Origin: Streptomyces sp. GESEQ-4
GTDB lineage: Bacteria; Actinomycetota; Actinomycetes; Streptomycetales; Streptomycetaceae
Direction: 5' to 3'
Assembly: GCF_017948455.1 (NCBI RefSeq)
Contig: NZ_JAFFSU010000003.1
Coordinates: forward strand, 186,001 to 250,000
Length of the DNA: 64,000 nucleotides
A model generated the notes under the pieces. The model saw only the letters and a program-made list of their open reading frames with translations, was not told the DNA's origin and did no database searches. A program made the position numbers and the translations under genes. Every line of letters begins with the position of its first letter. Position 1 is the first letter of the stretch. Below, one piece after another: positions 41,534-49,982 of this stretch.

Positions 41534-42367
41534 TTAGACCACCACCATCGCGGCTAGTTCCTCGGGGGTGCGCGGGCCCGTTGCCGTCGTGGCCAACAGG
41601 CCGTGCGCGCAGAGTACTTGGGCCGCCGCGACACCCCACGGCAGCCGTAGCCCGGCCTGCTGGAGGAGGTCGGTGCGGGACAGTATCTCGGCGGCCGGAC
41701 CGGTGCGTACTCCGGACGGGGTGAGCAGCGCCGTGTCGTCGGCCCAGCGCAGGGCGAGATCGACGTCGTGCGTCGCCATCACCACCGTGGTGCCGCTCGC
41801 GCGCAGGGCGCCGAGGGTGGCGAGCAGCCGCTCCTGGCCGTCGGGGTCGAGCCCCGCGGTCGGCTCGTCCAGGATCAGCACCCGGGGCCGCATCGCGACC
41901 GCGCCCGCGATCGCCGTCCGCTTGCGCTGCCCGTAGGACAGCAGATGCGTGGGCCGGTCGGCCAGGGCGGTGATGTCCAGCGCGGCCAGCGCCTCGTCCA
42001 CTCGCGCCCGCACGTCCGGGTCGGGCAGCCCGAGGTTCAGCGGCCCGAACGACACGTCCTGCGCGACGGACGCGGCGAACAGCTGGTCGTCCGGGTCCTG
42101 CACCACCAGCTGCACGGTGGTCCGCAGCCGCGTCAGTCCTTTCCGGTCGTACGACACCCGCTTCCCGTCGAGCGTCAACTCCCCGCTGTGCGGCCGCAGC
42201 CCCCCGCTCAGCAGCCGCATCAACGTCGTCTTGCCGGTGCCGTTGCGCCCGAGCAGCGCGAGCGCACGCCCCTCACGTACCTCGAAGTCGAGCCCGTCGA
42301 GCACGTCCGGACCGTCCTCGTAGGCGAAGGACGCGCCCCGCAGGGCGACGAGGGCGGCGTCGCTCAT
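41534..42367 (-). CDS. cbiO: Cobalt ECF transporter ATP-binding protein
   Basis: A 277-residue ABC ATPase with Walker A GRNGTGKTT, Q-loop VQDPDDQLFA, signature LSYGQRKR, Walker B VLILDEPTAGLDPDG and switch His ATHDVDLA. VQDPDDQLFAASVAQDVSFG is typical of ECF/CbiO ATPases. It powers CbiMNQ-mediated cobalt uptake. The ATG at 42367 overlaps the cbiQ stop (ATGA). It is the last gene of the operon. Confidence 0.93.
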   Translation of the reverse strand: MSDAALVALRGASFAYEDGPDVLDGLDFEVREGRALALLGRNGTGKTTLMRLLSGGLRPHSGELTLDGKRVSYDRKGLTRLRTTVQLVVQDPDDQLFAASVAQDVSFGPLNLGLPDPDVRARVDEALAALDITALADRPTHLLSYGQRKRTAIAGAVAMRPRVLILDEPTAGLDPDGQERLLATLGALRASGTTVVMATHDVDLALRWADDTALLTPSGVRTGPAAEILSRTDLLQQAGLRLPWGVAAAQVLCAHGLLATTATGPRTPEELAAMVVV

Positions 42368-43113
42368 GTCAGCGGCCTTTCCAGTACGAGGGTGAGGGCG
42401 GCCAGTGTCGCGAGCAGCGCCAGGCTCACGGCCGTGAAGCGGACGGAGATGCGGGCCTCGGGCACCAGGACGCGCAGCGTGCCGTCGTAACCGCGCCCGG
42501 CGAGCCCGGCCTGCAACCGCGTCGCCCGGTCGAAGGCCCGCACGAACGCGGTCGCGCCGAGCCCGGCCAGCGAACGCCAGGCGGCGGCCCGCGTGGTGTG
42601 CCCGAGCCGCGCGGCCTGCGCTTCCCGGATGCGGCGCATCGAGTCCAGCAGCAGGAAGCTCATGCGGTACGTCACCAGCGCGACGTCGACGACCGGCGCG
42701 GGAATCCCCGCCTTCACCAGGCGGGGCAGCAGATCGGACATGGGTGTGGTGAACGCGAACAGCAGCACGCCGAGCGAGGCGGCCGAGGTACGCAGCAGCA
42801 GTTCCCCGGCGCGCACAGGTCCCTCGTCGGCCAGGGTCAGGAACCCGTCCGGGCCGCCGACCTGCACCAGCAAGGTGGCCGCGCCGGTCACGCAGAAGCC
42901 CAGCGGGACACGGTAGGCCCGCCACAACTTGCGGCCGGGCACGCCCGCCGGGCCCAGCAGCACGGCGAGCGCGGTCAGCAGCACCAGGGCCGCGCCCGGC
43001 CACGGCGGCAGCGAGATCGCCAGCACGGTGAGGCCGAGCCCGAGCACGGCCTTGTCCACAGGGTGACGGCGGCGCCAGCGGCTGCTGTGCGCCGCCGCGT
43101 CGATGGGCAGCAC
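42364..43113 (-). CDS. cbiQ: Cobalt ECF transporter transmembrane coupling protein
   Basis: A 249-residue T component with four or five hydrophobic segments. The Ala-Arg coupling motifs that dock to the ATPase are seen as RIREAQAARLG and RLQAGLAGRGYDG. The GTG start at 43113 lies six bases beyond the cbiN stop. Its stop overlaps the cbiO start. Confidence 0.9.
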   Translation of the reverse strand: MLPIDAAAHSSRWRRRHPVDKAVLGLGLTVLAISLPPWPGAALVLLTALAVLLGPAGVPGRKLWRAYRVPLGFCVTGAATLLVQVGGPDGFLTLADEGPVRAGELLLRTSAASLGVLLFAFTTPMSDLLPRLVKAGIPAPVVDVALVTYRMSFLLLDSMRRIREAQAARLGHTTRAAAWRSLAGLGATAFVRAFDRATRLQAGLAGRGYDGTLRVLVPEARISVRFTAVSLALLATLAALTLVLERPLT

Positions 43114-43118
43114 GCGCG

Positions 43119-43781
43119 TCAGCCCTGCCCGGCGCCGCGCGCGCCTCCGGGCTGGTGCGCGGACTTGCCGTGGCGCGCGGCGGCCCTGTCGGGCTGGTGC
43201 GCGGACTTGTCGTGGTGCACGGCGTCCACGTCGGGTTCGTGCGTGGCTTGGTCACGGCGCGCGGCTTCCCCGTCGGGTGCGGTCTTGTCGCCGGTCGCGG
43301 CCTCGACATCGCGTGCGGCATGGTCGTCGGAGGTGGCGTCCACGTCGCGTACGGCTTGGTCGCAGGGCTCGGCCGCGGAGCCCACGGTGCGTGCGGCCTG
43401 GTCGTCGGGCTCGGCCGCGGAGCCCACGTCGCGTGCGGTCCGTTCGGCCGCCGCGGCCTCCGTGCCCTGCCGTGCCAGCGCCCGCTGCTCACCCTGCCGC
43501 CGCCCGCGCCGCACACCGAAGTAGTAGGCGAGGGCGCCGGCGCCGATCGCCGCCTGGAGGGCGAACAGCCCCGACTCGATCTCGGCGGAGGGGGGCTCGT
43601 ACAGTGGCGAGAACCAGGGCTCGTAGTCCGGCTCGATCTCGGTGATCGCCGTCTCCGCCTCACCGTCGGAGCCCGTGAACGGCTCCTCCTTGTCGTCGCC
43701 GAGGCCCAGCGCCAGCGGCAGCACCGCGAGGGCGACGACGGCGAGCAGCAGCAGAAGATTGATCTTCGTGTTCCGCTTCAT
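43119..43781 (-). CDS. cbiN: Cobalt transport protein CbiN with unusual repetitive C-terminal tail
   Basis: Residues 1-100 look like CbiN: a first membrane helix ([19 protein letters not shown]), an extracytoplasmic loop ([20 protein letters not shown]) and a second helix ([19 protein letters not shown]). Normal CbiN proteins end near there. Here about 120 extra residues follow, made of degenerate 12-15-residue units ([40 protein letters not shown]) and then His-containing KSAHQP repeats. The tail is cytoplasmic and hydrophilic. It overlaps cbiM by four bases. Confidence 0.88.
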   Translation of the reverse strand: MKRNTKINLLLLLAVVALAVLPLALGLGDDKEEPFTGSDGEAETAITEIEPDYEPWFSPLYEPPSAEIESGLFALQAAIGAGALAYYFGVRRGRRQGEQRALARQGTEAAAAERTARDVGSAAEPDDQAARTVGSAAEPCDQAVRDVDATSDDHAARDVEAATGDKTAPDGEAARRDQATHEPDVDAVHHDKSAHQPDRAAARHGKSAHQPGGARGAGQG

Positions 43782-44470
43782 CGGGCCACCGCCTCGGTGC
43801 TCGCCTTCTTGGTGAGCAGCACGCCGAGCCGGGTCAGTTCACCCTTGCTCGACTGCACGAGCAGCCGCATCACCAGCACCGTGAGCAGCCCCTCGCTCAC
43901 CGCGAGCGGGATCTGCGTCACGGCGAAGATGGACCCGAACTTGCCCAGCGCGCCCAGGAATCCACTGCTCGGGTCGGGAAACGCGAGCGCCAGCTGGACG
44001 CTGGTGACGCAGTAGGTGGACAGGTCGGCGACGAACGCGCCGAAGAAGACGGCGACCATCAGCGCCACGTCGTACCGCCGGAGCAACCGGTAGATCCCGT
44101 ATCCGGCCCAGGGTCCGACGATCGCCATGGAGAACACGTTGGCGCCGAGCGTGGTGAGGCCGCCGTGGGCGAGCAGCAGCGCCTGGAAGAGCAGGGTGAT
44201 GGTGCCCAGTACCGCCATCACCGGCGGCCGGAACAGGATGGCGCCCAGTCCGGTGCCGGTGGGGTGGGAGCAACTCCCGGTCACCGACGGCAGTTTGAGG
44301 GCCGACAGGACGAATGTGAAGGCCCCGGAGGCACCGAGGAGCAGGGTGCTCTCCGGGTGCTCCCTGACTTCACGGGTGAGTGACCGGGCTCCGTGGACGA
44401 CGAACGGCGCGGACGCGACGCCCCAGGCGACCGCGTGCGCCGGAGGAAGAAAACCCTCGGCAATGTGCAT
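43778..44470 (-). CDS. cbiM: Cobalt ECF transporter substrate-binding component
   Basis: A 230-residue membrane S component. The N-terminal [10 protein letters not shown] places the conserved His2 in the cobalt site, and further metal-site sequence is [19 protein letters not shown]. About seven hydrophobic segments follow. It determines cobalt specificity and needs CbiN for activity. It is the first gene of cbiM-N-Q-O, preceded by a cobalamin riboswitch on the same strand. Confidence 0.95.
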   Translation of the reverse strand: MHIAEGFLPPAHAVAWGVASAPFVVHGARSLTREVREHPESTLLLGASGAFTFVLSALKLPSVTGSCSHPTGTGLGAILFRPPVMAVLGTITLLFQALLLAHGGLTTLGANVFSMAIVGPWAGYGIYRLLRRYDVALMVAVFFGAFVADLSTYCVTSVQLALAFPDPSSGFLGALGKFGSIFAVTQIPLAVSEGLLTVLVMRLLVQSSKGELTRLGVLLTKKASTEAVAR

Positions 44471-44556
44471 GGCTCAGCAGACCCTCTCCAGCACCTCGTG
44501 GATGGTTGACGCGCCTTGGCCGGTCTCCTGGCTGACGGGTACCACCGCCCGTGCTC

Positions 44557-44673
44557 CGCCTTCCCGGGTCCCGGAGGACCCAGTGGCTGCCCGTGAGGGC
44601 CGGAGCCGGACTTCCCGATTCACAGTGGCGAGGGCCGCACCGGTATCGCACCGATTTCCCGTTCACCAAGGCG
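44557..44673 (-). promoter_or_regulatory. Cobalamin riboswitch (B12 element) of the cbi operon
   Basis: On the minus strand the conserved elements appear in order: closing stem 5' arm CGCCTT (complement of 44668-44673), GGGAAATCGGTGCGATACCG, the core GCCACTGTGA (complement of 44620-44629), CGGGAAGTCCGG, the B12 box AGCCACTG (complement of 44581-44588), a perfect hairpin GGGTCC-TCCG-GGACCC, and the 3' arm AAGGCG (complement of 44557-44562). Adenosylcobalamin binding would shut off cobalt uptake, probably by masking the ribosome site of cbiM about 85 bases downstream. Outer boundaries are approximate. Confidence 0.88.
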
Positions 44674-44877
44674 TGGTGACAGTAGTGCGCAGTCCGGTGT
44701 GGTGACAAGCCGTGCACGGGGGCGTGCGGACGGTTGAACAGGGCCACCCGATCAGGACTCAACAAAGTCCGACAGGAATGTTGCTTCTGAGGCGTTCGGA
44801 GCCTAGTGATATGGACAGGATCCGACGCAAGCACCCAGTAGGTGCAGCGCACTGTCGTTCTGAGGAAGGTCTCGGTC
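44674..44877. other. Divergent promoter region between the riboswitch and the GH2 gene
   Basis: It must hold the transcription start of the cbi leader (minus) and the promoter of the GH2 gene (plus). No strong operator palindrome was seen. The plus-strand ribosome site GAGGAAGG is at about 44862-44869. Confidence 0.4.
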
Positions 44878-47800
44878 ATGCCGCACCCGCACGCGCACCA
44901 GCACTCCTCTCCCGCCCAACGGCCGGTCATCAGCCGCCGCCGTCTCCTCGAGTCGTCCGCCGCCGTCCTCGGCGCCCTCGCCCTGTCGTCCGTGCCGGCC
45001 CAGGCGTCAACCCGGCGTGCCGCGCCGGACGCCACTCCCGAGTGGAACGGCAACATCGCCCTCTTCCAGGTCGGCACCGAGCCGCCGCACACCACCCTCA
45101 TGCCGTACGCGGACGTGAGACAGGCCCTGGCCGCCGACCGCACCCGCTCGCCGTACCGGCAGAGCCTCGACGGCACCTGGAAGTTCGCCTACGCCGACCG
45201 CCCCGACGACCGGAACGCCGACTTCTACCGCACGGACGTCGACGACAAGGACTGGGACACCCTCCCCGTCCCGTCAGTCTGGCAGCTGCACGGCTACGAC
45301 TTCCCGATCTACGTCAACATCACCTACCCCTGGTGGGGCCCCAACGGCCTGGGGGAGGAGCCCCAGCCCCCGGCCGCCCCGACCCGCTACAACCCGGTCG
45401 GCCAGTACCGGCGCACCTTCACGGTCCCGAAGGACTGGGCGGGCCGGCGGACCTTCCTGCACTTCGAGGGCGTCAAGTCGGCCCACTACGTGTGGATCAA
45501 CGGCGAACTGGTCGGCTACCACGAGGACTCCTACACCCCCGCCGAGTACGACATCACCGAGCACCTCAAGCCCGGCACCAACCAGATCGCCGTGGAGGTG
45601 TACCGCTACTCCGACGGTGACTGGCTGGAGGACCAGGACATGATCCGGCTGAGCGGCATCTTCCGCTCGGTCTACCTGTACTCCACCCCGGCCGTGCACC
45701 TGCGCGACTTCAAGCTGGACACCCCGCTGAGCGACGACTACACGGCCGCCGAGCTGTCGGTGACGGCGAGCGTGCGGGCGTACGGCACCGCGGGCGGCGG
45801 CCGGTACACCGTCGAGACGCAGCTGTACGACGACCGGGGCCACGCCGTCTGGTCCCGGCCCCTCCAGCAGACCGCCGATGTCGGAGCGGCGGGGGAGGAC
45901 GCGACCGTACAGGCTCAAAAGGCCGTACCGGCGCCGCAGTTGTGGTCGGCGGAGCACCCGAACCTCTACACCGCCGTCCTGCGGCTGCGCGACCCCGCCG
46001 GAAAGGTGATCGAAACCCTTTCCCACCGCGTCGGCTTCCGCGAGTTCGCGCTCAAGGACGGGCTGATGCGCATCAACGGCAAGCCCGTCTCCTTCCGCGG
46101 CACCAACCGGCACGAGATGCACCCGGCCCGCGGCACCGCGCTCACCCGCGCGGACATGGTGCTGGACATCGAGGTCATCAAGCGGATGAACATGAACACC
46201 GTCCGGACCTCGCACTACCCGGACAACCCGCTCTGGCTCGAACTCGCCGACGAATACGGCCTGTACATCGTCGACGAGGCCAACGTCGAAACCCACGGCG
46301 TCCGCGACGAATACCCGGGCGACCACGCCGACTGGAGCGAGGCCTGCGTGGCCCGTGCCCAGAACATGGTCCATCGGGACAAGAACCACGCGTCGGTCGT
46401 CATCTGGTCGCTCGGCAACGAGGCGGGCGCCGGCAGCACCTTCGTCAACATGTACAACTGGATCCGCTCGTACGACACGACCCGCGTCATCCAGTACGAG
46501 GGCGACGACCGCCCCGGCGTCAGCGACATCCGCTCCGAGATGTACGAAAGTCCCGCGCGCGTGGAGGCCCGCGCGAAGGACACCGCCGACACGCGGCCGT
46601 ACGTCATGATCGAGTACTCGCACGCGATGGGGAACTCGAACGGCAACTTCAAGAAGTACTGGGACATCATCCGGCGCTACGACGTCCTCCAGGGCGGCTG
46701 GATCTGGGACTTCATGGACCAGTCCGTGTCCTGGCCCACCCCGACGCGCAAGCTGTTCACCGACTCCGGGCCGAAGAAGCTGAAGGGCGAGATCCTCGCG
46801 CCCAGCGGCACCTTCGACCGTGACAAGGGTGTCTCCGGCGGAACCGTCTTCGCCCGCGACGCCTCCCTCGACCTCACCGGCTCGCTCACCCTGGAAGCGT
46901 GGATCACCCCGCACGTGACCGGTTACCACCAGCCGATCCTCGCCAAGGGCGACACGCAGTACGCGCTCAAGCAGACCAACAAGAACATCGAGTTCTTCAT
47001 CCACGGCGGCGGCCAGTGGATCACGGCCAGTTGGCCGGTCCCGGCGGACTGGACTGGCAAGGAGCATCACGTCGCCGGCGTTTTCGACGCCGACGCGGGC
47101 ACGCTGACCCTCTACGTGGACGGCGAGGTACGGGCCACCCGCACCACCACCCGCAAGCCCGGCAGCAACACCGCGCCGCTCTCGCTCGCCACCGACGTCG
47201 ACAACTGGACCCGCGAGTTCAGCGGCACCATCCGCCGCGCCCGCGTCTACGCCCGCGCCCTCACCGCCGCCGAACTCGCCTCCGGCAGCCGTGGACCCGG
47301 TGACGAGGGCGTGCGGTTCTGGTTCGACGCGGCCACGGTCGGCTTCGCCGAGAAGCGGTCGCCGGAGAAGACCTTCTTCGCGTACGGCGGCGACTGGGGC
47401 GACAACCCCAACGACGGGAACTTCGTCGCGGACGGCATCGTCACCGCCGACCGCGGCCACACCGGCAAGGCCGCCGAGGTGAAGCACGCCTACCAGGCGA
47501 TCAACGTCACCGCGAGCGGCGGCCCGGGAGCGGTGACGCTCATCAACGAGAACCTCTTCACCAACCTCCGTGAATTCGACGGCACTTGGACGCTCGTCGG
47601 CGACGGCAAGGTGGTCCAGCGGGGGAAGCTGACCCGCGCGCAGCTCGACGTACCGCCGCTGTCGGAGAAGAAGATCACCGTGCCCGTACGGCTGCCGGCG
47701 AACCCGGCGCCGGGCGCGGAGTACTTCCTGCAGCTGTCCTTCACCACCAAGGAAGCCACGAAGTGGGCCAAGGCCGGCTTCGAGGTGGCCAAGCAGCAAC

Positions 47801-48768
47801 TGCCCCTGGACGCGGGCAGTCCGGCCGTGAAACCGGTGCCGCTGGCGGGCGTGCCCGAGCTGCGTCACCAGGACGGAACCGCGTCCGTAAAGGTGACCGG
47901 CAAGGGCTTCTCGGTCGCCGTCGACAAGGGCAACGGCCTCATCACCTCGTACGAGGCCCGGGGGACCCGGCTCATCAGCTCCGGGCCCGTGCCGAACTTC
48001 TGGCGGGCGCCGACCGACAACGACAAGGGCAACGGCCAGCACACCCGCAACCAGACCTGGCGGGACGCGGGTGCCGGTCGCAAGGTCACGGGCGTCAGTG
48101 TGCGGGAACTCCAGGGCAGGGCCGTCGAGATCAAGGTCAGCGGCACCCTGCCGACGTCGGTCGAGTCGACGTACACCACCACGTACACCGTGTTCGGAAA
48201 CGGTGAGATCAAGGTGGACAACACCCTCCATCCGGGCGCGTCGAGCCTGCCGTACATCCCGGAGGTCGGCACCATGCTGTTCCTGCCGGGGCGGCTGGAC
48301 CGTGTGCACTACTACGGGCGCGGTCCCGAGGAGAACCACTGGGACCGCAACAACGGCACCGACGTGGGCCTGTACTCCGGGACCGTCGACGGGCAGTGGA
48401 CCCCGTACATCCGGCCGCAGGAGAACGGCAACAAGACCGACGTCCGCTGGTTCGCGCTGACCGACCGGCGCGGCAACGGGCTCCTCGTCAGCGGCGAACC
48501 CCTCCTGGAGGTCAGCGCGTCGCACTTCACCCCGGAGGACCTGTCGGTCGGCGCGCGCCACGACTACCAGCTCACCCCGCGTGACGAGGTCGTCCTGCGC
48601 GTGAACCACCGGCAGATGGGTGTGGGCGGCGACAACAGCTGGGGCGCGCACACGCACGACGAGTACAAGCTGTTCGCCGACCGGGACTACGCGTACACGT
48701 ATCGGCTGCGGCCGATCAGCGACGTGGGTGGGGCGACGGCGGCGTCGCGTCGGCCGACGGGGACGTGA
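44878..48768 (+). CDS. Secreted GH2 beta-galactosidase-like enzyme with inserted LamG domain
   Basis: A 1296-residue protein. The start at 44878 (MPHPHAHQ) follows GAGGAAGG; the longer frame from 44842 is rejected. A twin-arginine signal (VISRRRLLESSAAVLGALAL, cleavage after PAQA) directs export through Tat. Then come the GH2 sugar-binding and Ig-like domains, and the TIM barrel with acid/base Glu515 (SLGNEAGAG) and nucleophile Glu579 (MIEYSHAMGNSNG). A LamG/concanavalin-like domain (residues about 665-805, GSLTLEAWITPHVTG to RRARVYARALTAAEL) is inserted before the last barrel part (FAYGGDWGDNPNDGNFVADG). Domains 4 and 5 of the LacZ type follow. It probably acts on extracellular galactosides; the insert may bind polysaccharide. 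Confidence 0.92.
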   Translation: MPHPHAHQHSSPAQRPVISRRRLLESSAAVLGALALSSVPAQASTRRAAPDATPEWNGNIALFQVGTEPPHTTLMPYADVRQALAADRTRSPYRQSLDGTWKFAYADRPDDRNADFYRTDVDDKDWDTLPVPSVWQLHGYDFPIYVNITYPWWGPNGLGEEPQPPAAPTRYNPVGQYRRTFTVPKDWAGRRTFLHFEGVKSAHYVWINGELVGYHEDSYTPAEYDITEHLKPGTNQIAVEVYRYSDGDWLEDQDMIRLSGIFRSVYLYSTPAVHLRDFKLDTPLSDDYTAAELSVTASVRAYGTAGGGRYTVETQLYDDRGHAVWSRPLQQTADVGAAGEDATVQAQKAVPAPQLWSAEHPNLYTAVLRLRDPAGKVIETLSHRVGFREFALKDGLMRINGKPVSFRGTNRHEMHPARGTALTRADMVLDIEVIKRMNMNTVRTSHYPDNPLWLELADEYGLYIVDEANVETHGVRDEYPGDHADWSEACVARAQNMVHRDKNHASVVIWSLGNEAGAGSTFVNMYNWIRSYDTTRVIQYEGDDRPGVSDIRSEMYESPARVEARAKDTADTRPYVMIEYSHAMGNSNGNFKKYWDIIRRYDVLQGGWIWDFMDQSVSWPTPTRKLFTDSGPKKLKGEILAPSGTFDRDKGVSGGTVFARDASLDLTGSLTLEAWITPHVTGYHQPILAKGDTQYALKQTNKNIEFFIHGGGQWITASWPVPADWTGKEHHVAGVFDADAGTLTLYVDGEVRATRTTTRKPGSNTAPLSLATDVDNWTREFSGTIRRARVYARALTAAELASGSRGPGDEGVRFWFDAATVGFAEKRSPEKTFFAYGGDWGDNPNDGNFVADGIVTADRGHTGKAAEVKHAYQAINVTASGGPGAVTLINENLFTNLREFDGTWTLVGDGKVVQRGKLTRAQLDVPPLSEKKITVPVRLPANPAPGAEYFLQLSFTTKEATKWAKAGFEVAKQQLPLDAGSPAVKPVPLAGVPELRHQDGTASVKVTGKGFSVAVDKGNGLITSYEARGTRLISSGPVPNFWRAPTDNDKGNGQHTRNQTWRDAGAGRKVTGVSVRELQGRAVEIKVSGTLPTSVESTYTTTYTVFGNGEIKVDNTLHPGASSLPYIPEVGTMLFLPGRLDRVHYYGRGPEENHWDRNNGTDVGLYSGTVDGQWTPYIRPQENGNKTDVRWFALTDRRGNGLLVSGEPLLEVSASHFTPEDLSVGARHDYQLTPRDEVVLRVNHRQMGVGGDNSWGAHTHDEYKLFADRDYAYTYRLRPISDVGGATAASRRPTGT

Positions 48769-48804
48769 GCGCGTAAGAGCTCCGCTGGGTGGGCGGCTTG
48801 TTCG

Positions 48805-48858
48805 GCTGCGGGTCGGTGGGGGCTTGTCGCGCAGTTCCCCGCGCCCCTTTGGGGCGCG
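48805..48858 (-). repeat. Copy 8 of the dispersed 3'-end repeat
   Basis: GCTGCGGGTCGGTGGGGGCT, TGTCGCGCAGTTCCCCGCG and the hairpin GCGCCCCTTTGGGGCGC. It lies between the convergent GH2 and EEP genes, with the hairpin about ten bases from the EEP stop. Confidence 0.85.
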
Positions 48859-48867
48859 GTAGTTGCC

Positions 48868-49830
48868 CTACAGCCGGATGCGGGCGGCGATCGGCACGTG
48901 GTCGCTGTCCGTGTCCGGCAGTGTCCAGATGCGGGTGACTGTCGCGTCTCTGGCCAGGATCTGGTCGATCCTGGCCAGGGGGAAGGACGCGGGCCAGCTG
49001 AAGGCGAGGCCTCGGCTCGGTGCGTTCACGTGGGCGCGCACCGGGTCCAGGCCGCGGTCGTCGACCGTGCTGTTGAGGTCGCCGAGCAGGAGCAGGTCCG
49101 GCAGTGGTTCCGCGTCCAGTGCGCGGGCGAGCAGGGCCGCGCTCTCGTCCCGGAGGGCGGTGTCGAAGCCGGCGCCGAGGCGGACGGAGGGGAGGTGGGC
49201 GACGTACACCGCGACCTCGCCCGACGGGGTGGCCGCGGTGGCCCGTAGTCCGCGGTTCCAGTCCGTCCCGACGCCCGTCGGTCTGATGTCGACGGCACGG
49301 ACGTCGGTGAGCGGGTACCTGGACCACAGGCCGACCGTGCCCACCACGGCGTGGTGCGGGTAGTCGAGGGCCGCCGTGAACTCCCTTGCGTGGGACGGCG
49401 TCACCTCTTCGAGGGCGATCAGGTCGGCGTCCGCCCGCAGCAGGGTGCGGGCGGTTCCGGCGGGGTCCGGGTTGACGTCGCTGACGTTGTGCTGCACCGC
49501 CGTGAGGTCGTACGCCCCGTCCGATCGCGGGAGCAGCAGCCCGCCGAAGAGAGCCAGCCAGGCCGCCAGCGGCGGCAACACCGCCGCGAGCGCGACAGGT
49601 GACCGCCGCAGCAGCGCCACGCCCGCCAGGACCGGGACGGCCAGACCGAGCCAGGGCAGGAAGGTCTCGAGCAGACTGCCCAGCCGGCCGACCCGGTTCG
49701 GCACGACGGCGTGAAGGGTCAGCATGCAGGCGATGAGCACACTCGCGATCCACGCGCCGCGCGGGCGGAACCAGGTGCTCAGGGCCTGTCTCGCAGGACT
49801 CACGGGACTCACGGCACTCTCAGGGCTCAT
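48868..49830 (-). CDS. Membrane-anchored endonuclease/exonuclease/phosphatase-family protein
   Basis: A 320-residue protein with three N-terminal hydrophobic segments (ASVLIACMLTLHAVV, LPWLGLAVPVLAGVALL, VLPPLAAWLALFGGLLL) followed by an extracytoplasmic EEP domain from about residue 105. Catalytic-site motifs are AVQHNVSDVN, LIALEEVTP (Glu), LLGDLNSTVDDRG (Asp/Asn) and DSDHVPIAARI (Asp-His). Members cleave phosphodiesters in nucleic acids or lipids; no substrate can be read from the sequence. Confidence 0.87.
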   Translation of the reverse strand: MSPESAVSPVSPARQALSTWFRPRGAWIASVLIACMLTLHAVVPNRVGRLGSLLETFLPWLGLAVPVLAGVALLRRSPVALAAVLPPLAAWLALFGGLLLPRSDGAYDLTAVQHNVSDVNPDPAGTARTLLRADADLIALEEVTPSHAREFTAALDYPHHAVVGTVGLWSRYPLTDVRAVDIRPTGVGTDWNRGLRATAATPSGEVAVYVAHLPSVRLGAGFDTALRDESAALLARALDAEPLPDLLLLGDLNSTVDDRGLDPVRAHVNAPSRGLAFSWPASFPLARIDQILARDATVTRIWTLPDTDSDHVPIAARIRL

Positions 49831-49982
49831 AGGTCTCGTACGACGCCCACCCCGGCGATCTCAGTTCCCGAGCACAAGCCGTGCCGTGATCCGCCCGGCC
49901 CCAGGGCACGCGAGGTCCATGTCGGATTCTCGCCAGCCACGGGGTCGGGCGGTGACCCATGCTTGGAGGCATGCAGAACGCG

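Noticed and set aside
44842..44877. Upstream start for the GH2 enzyme
   Set aside because: The ribosome site GAGGAAGG lies inside this extension and fits the ATG at 44878, which places the Tat signal properly.
45274..48657. Open frame of over 1100 codons on the minus strand
   Set aside because: It is antisense to the GH2 gene, with composition typical of a high-GC shadow frame and no domain.
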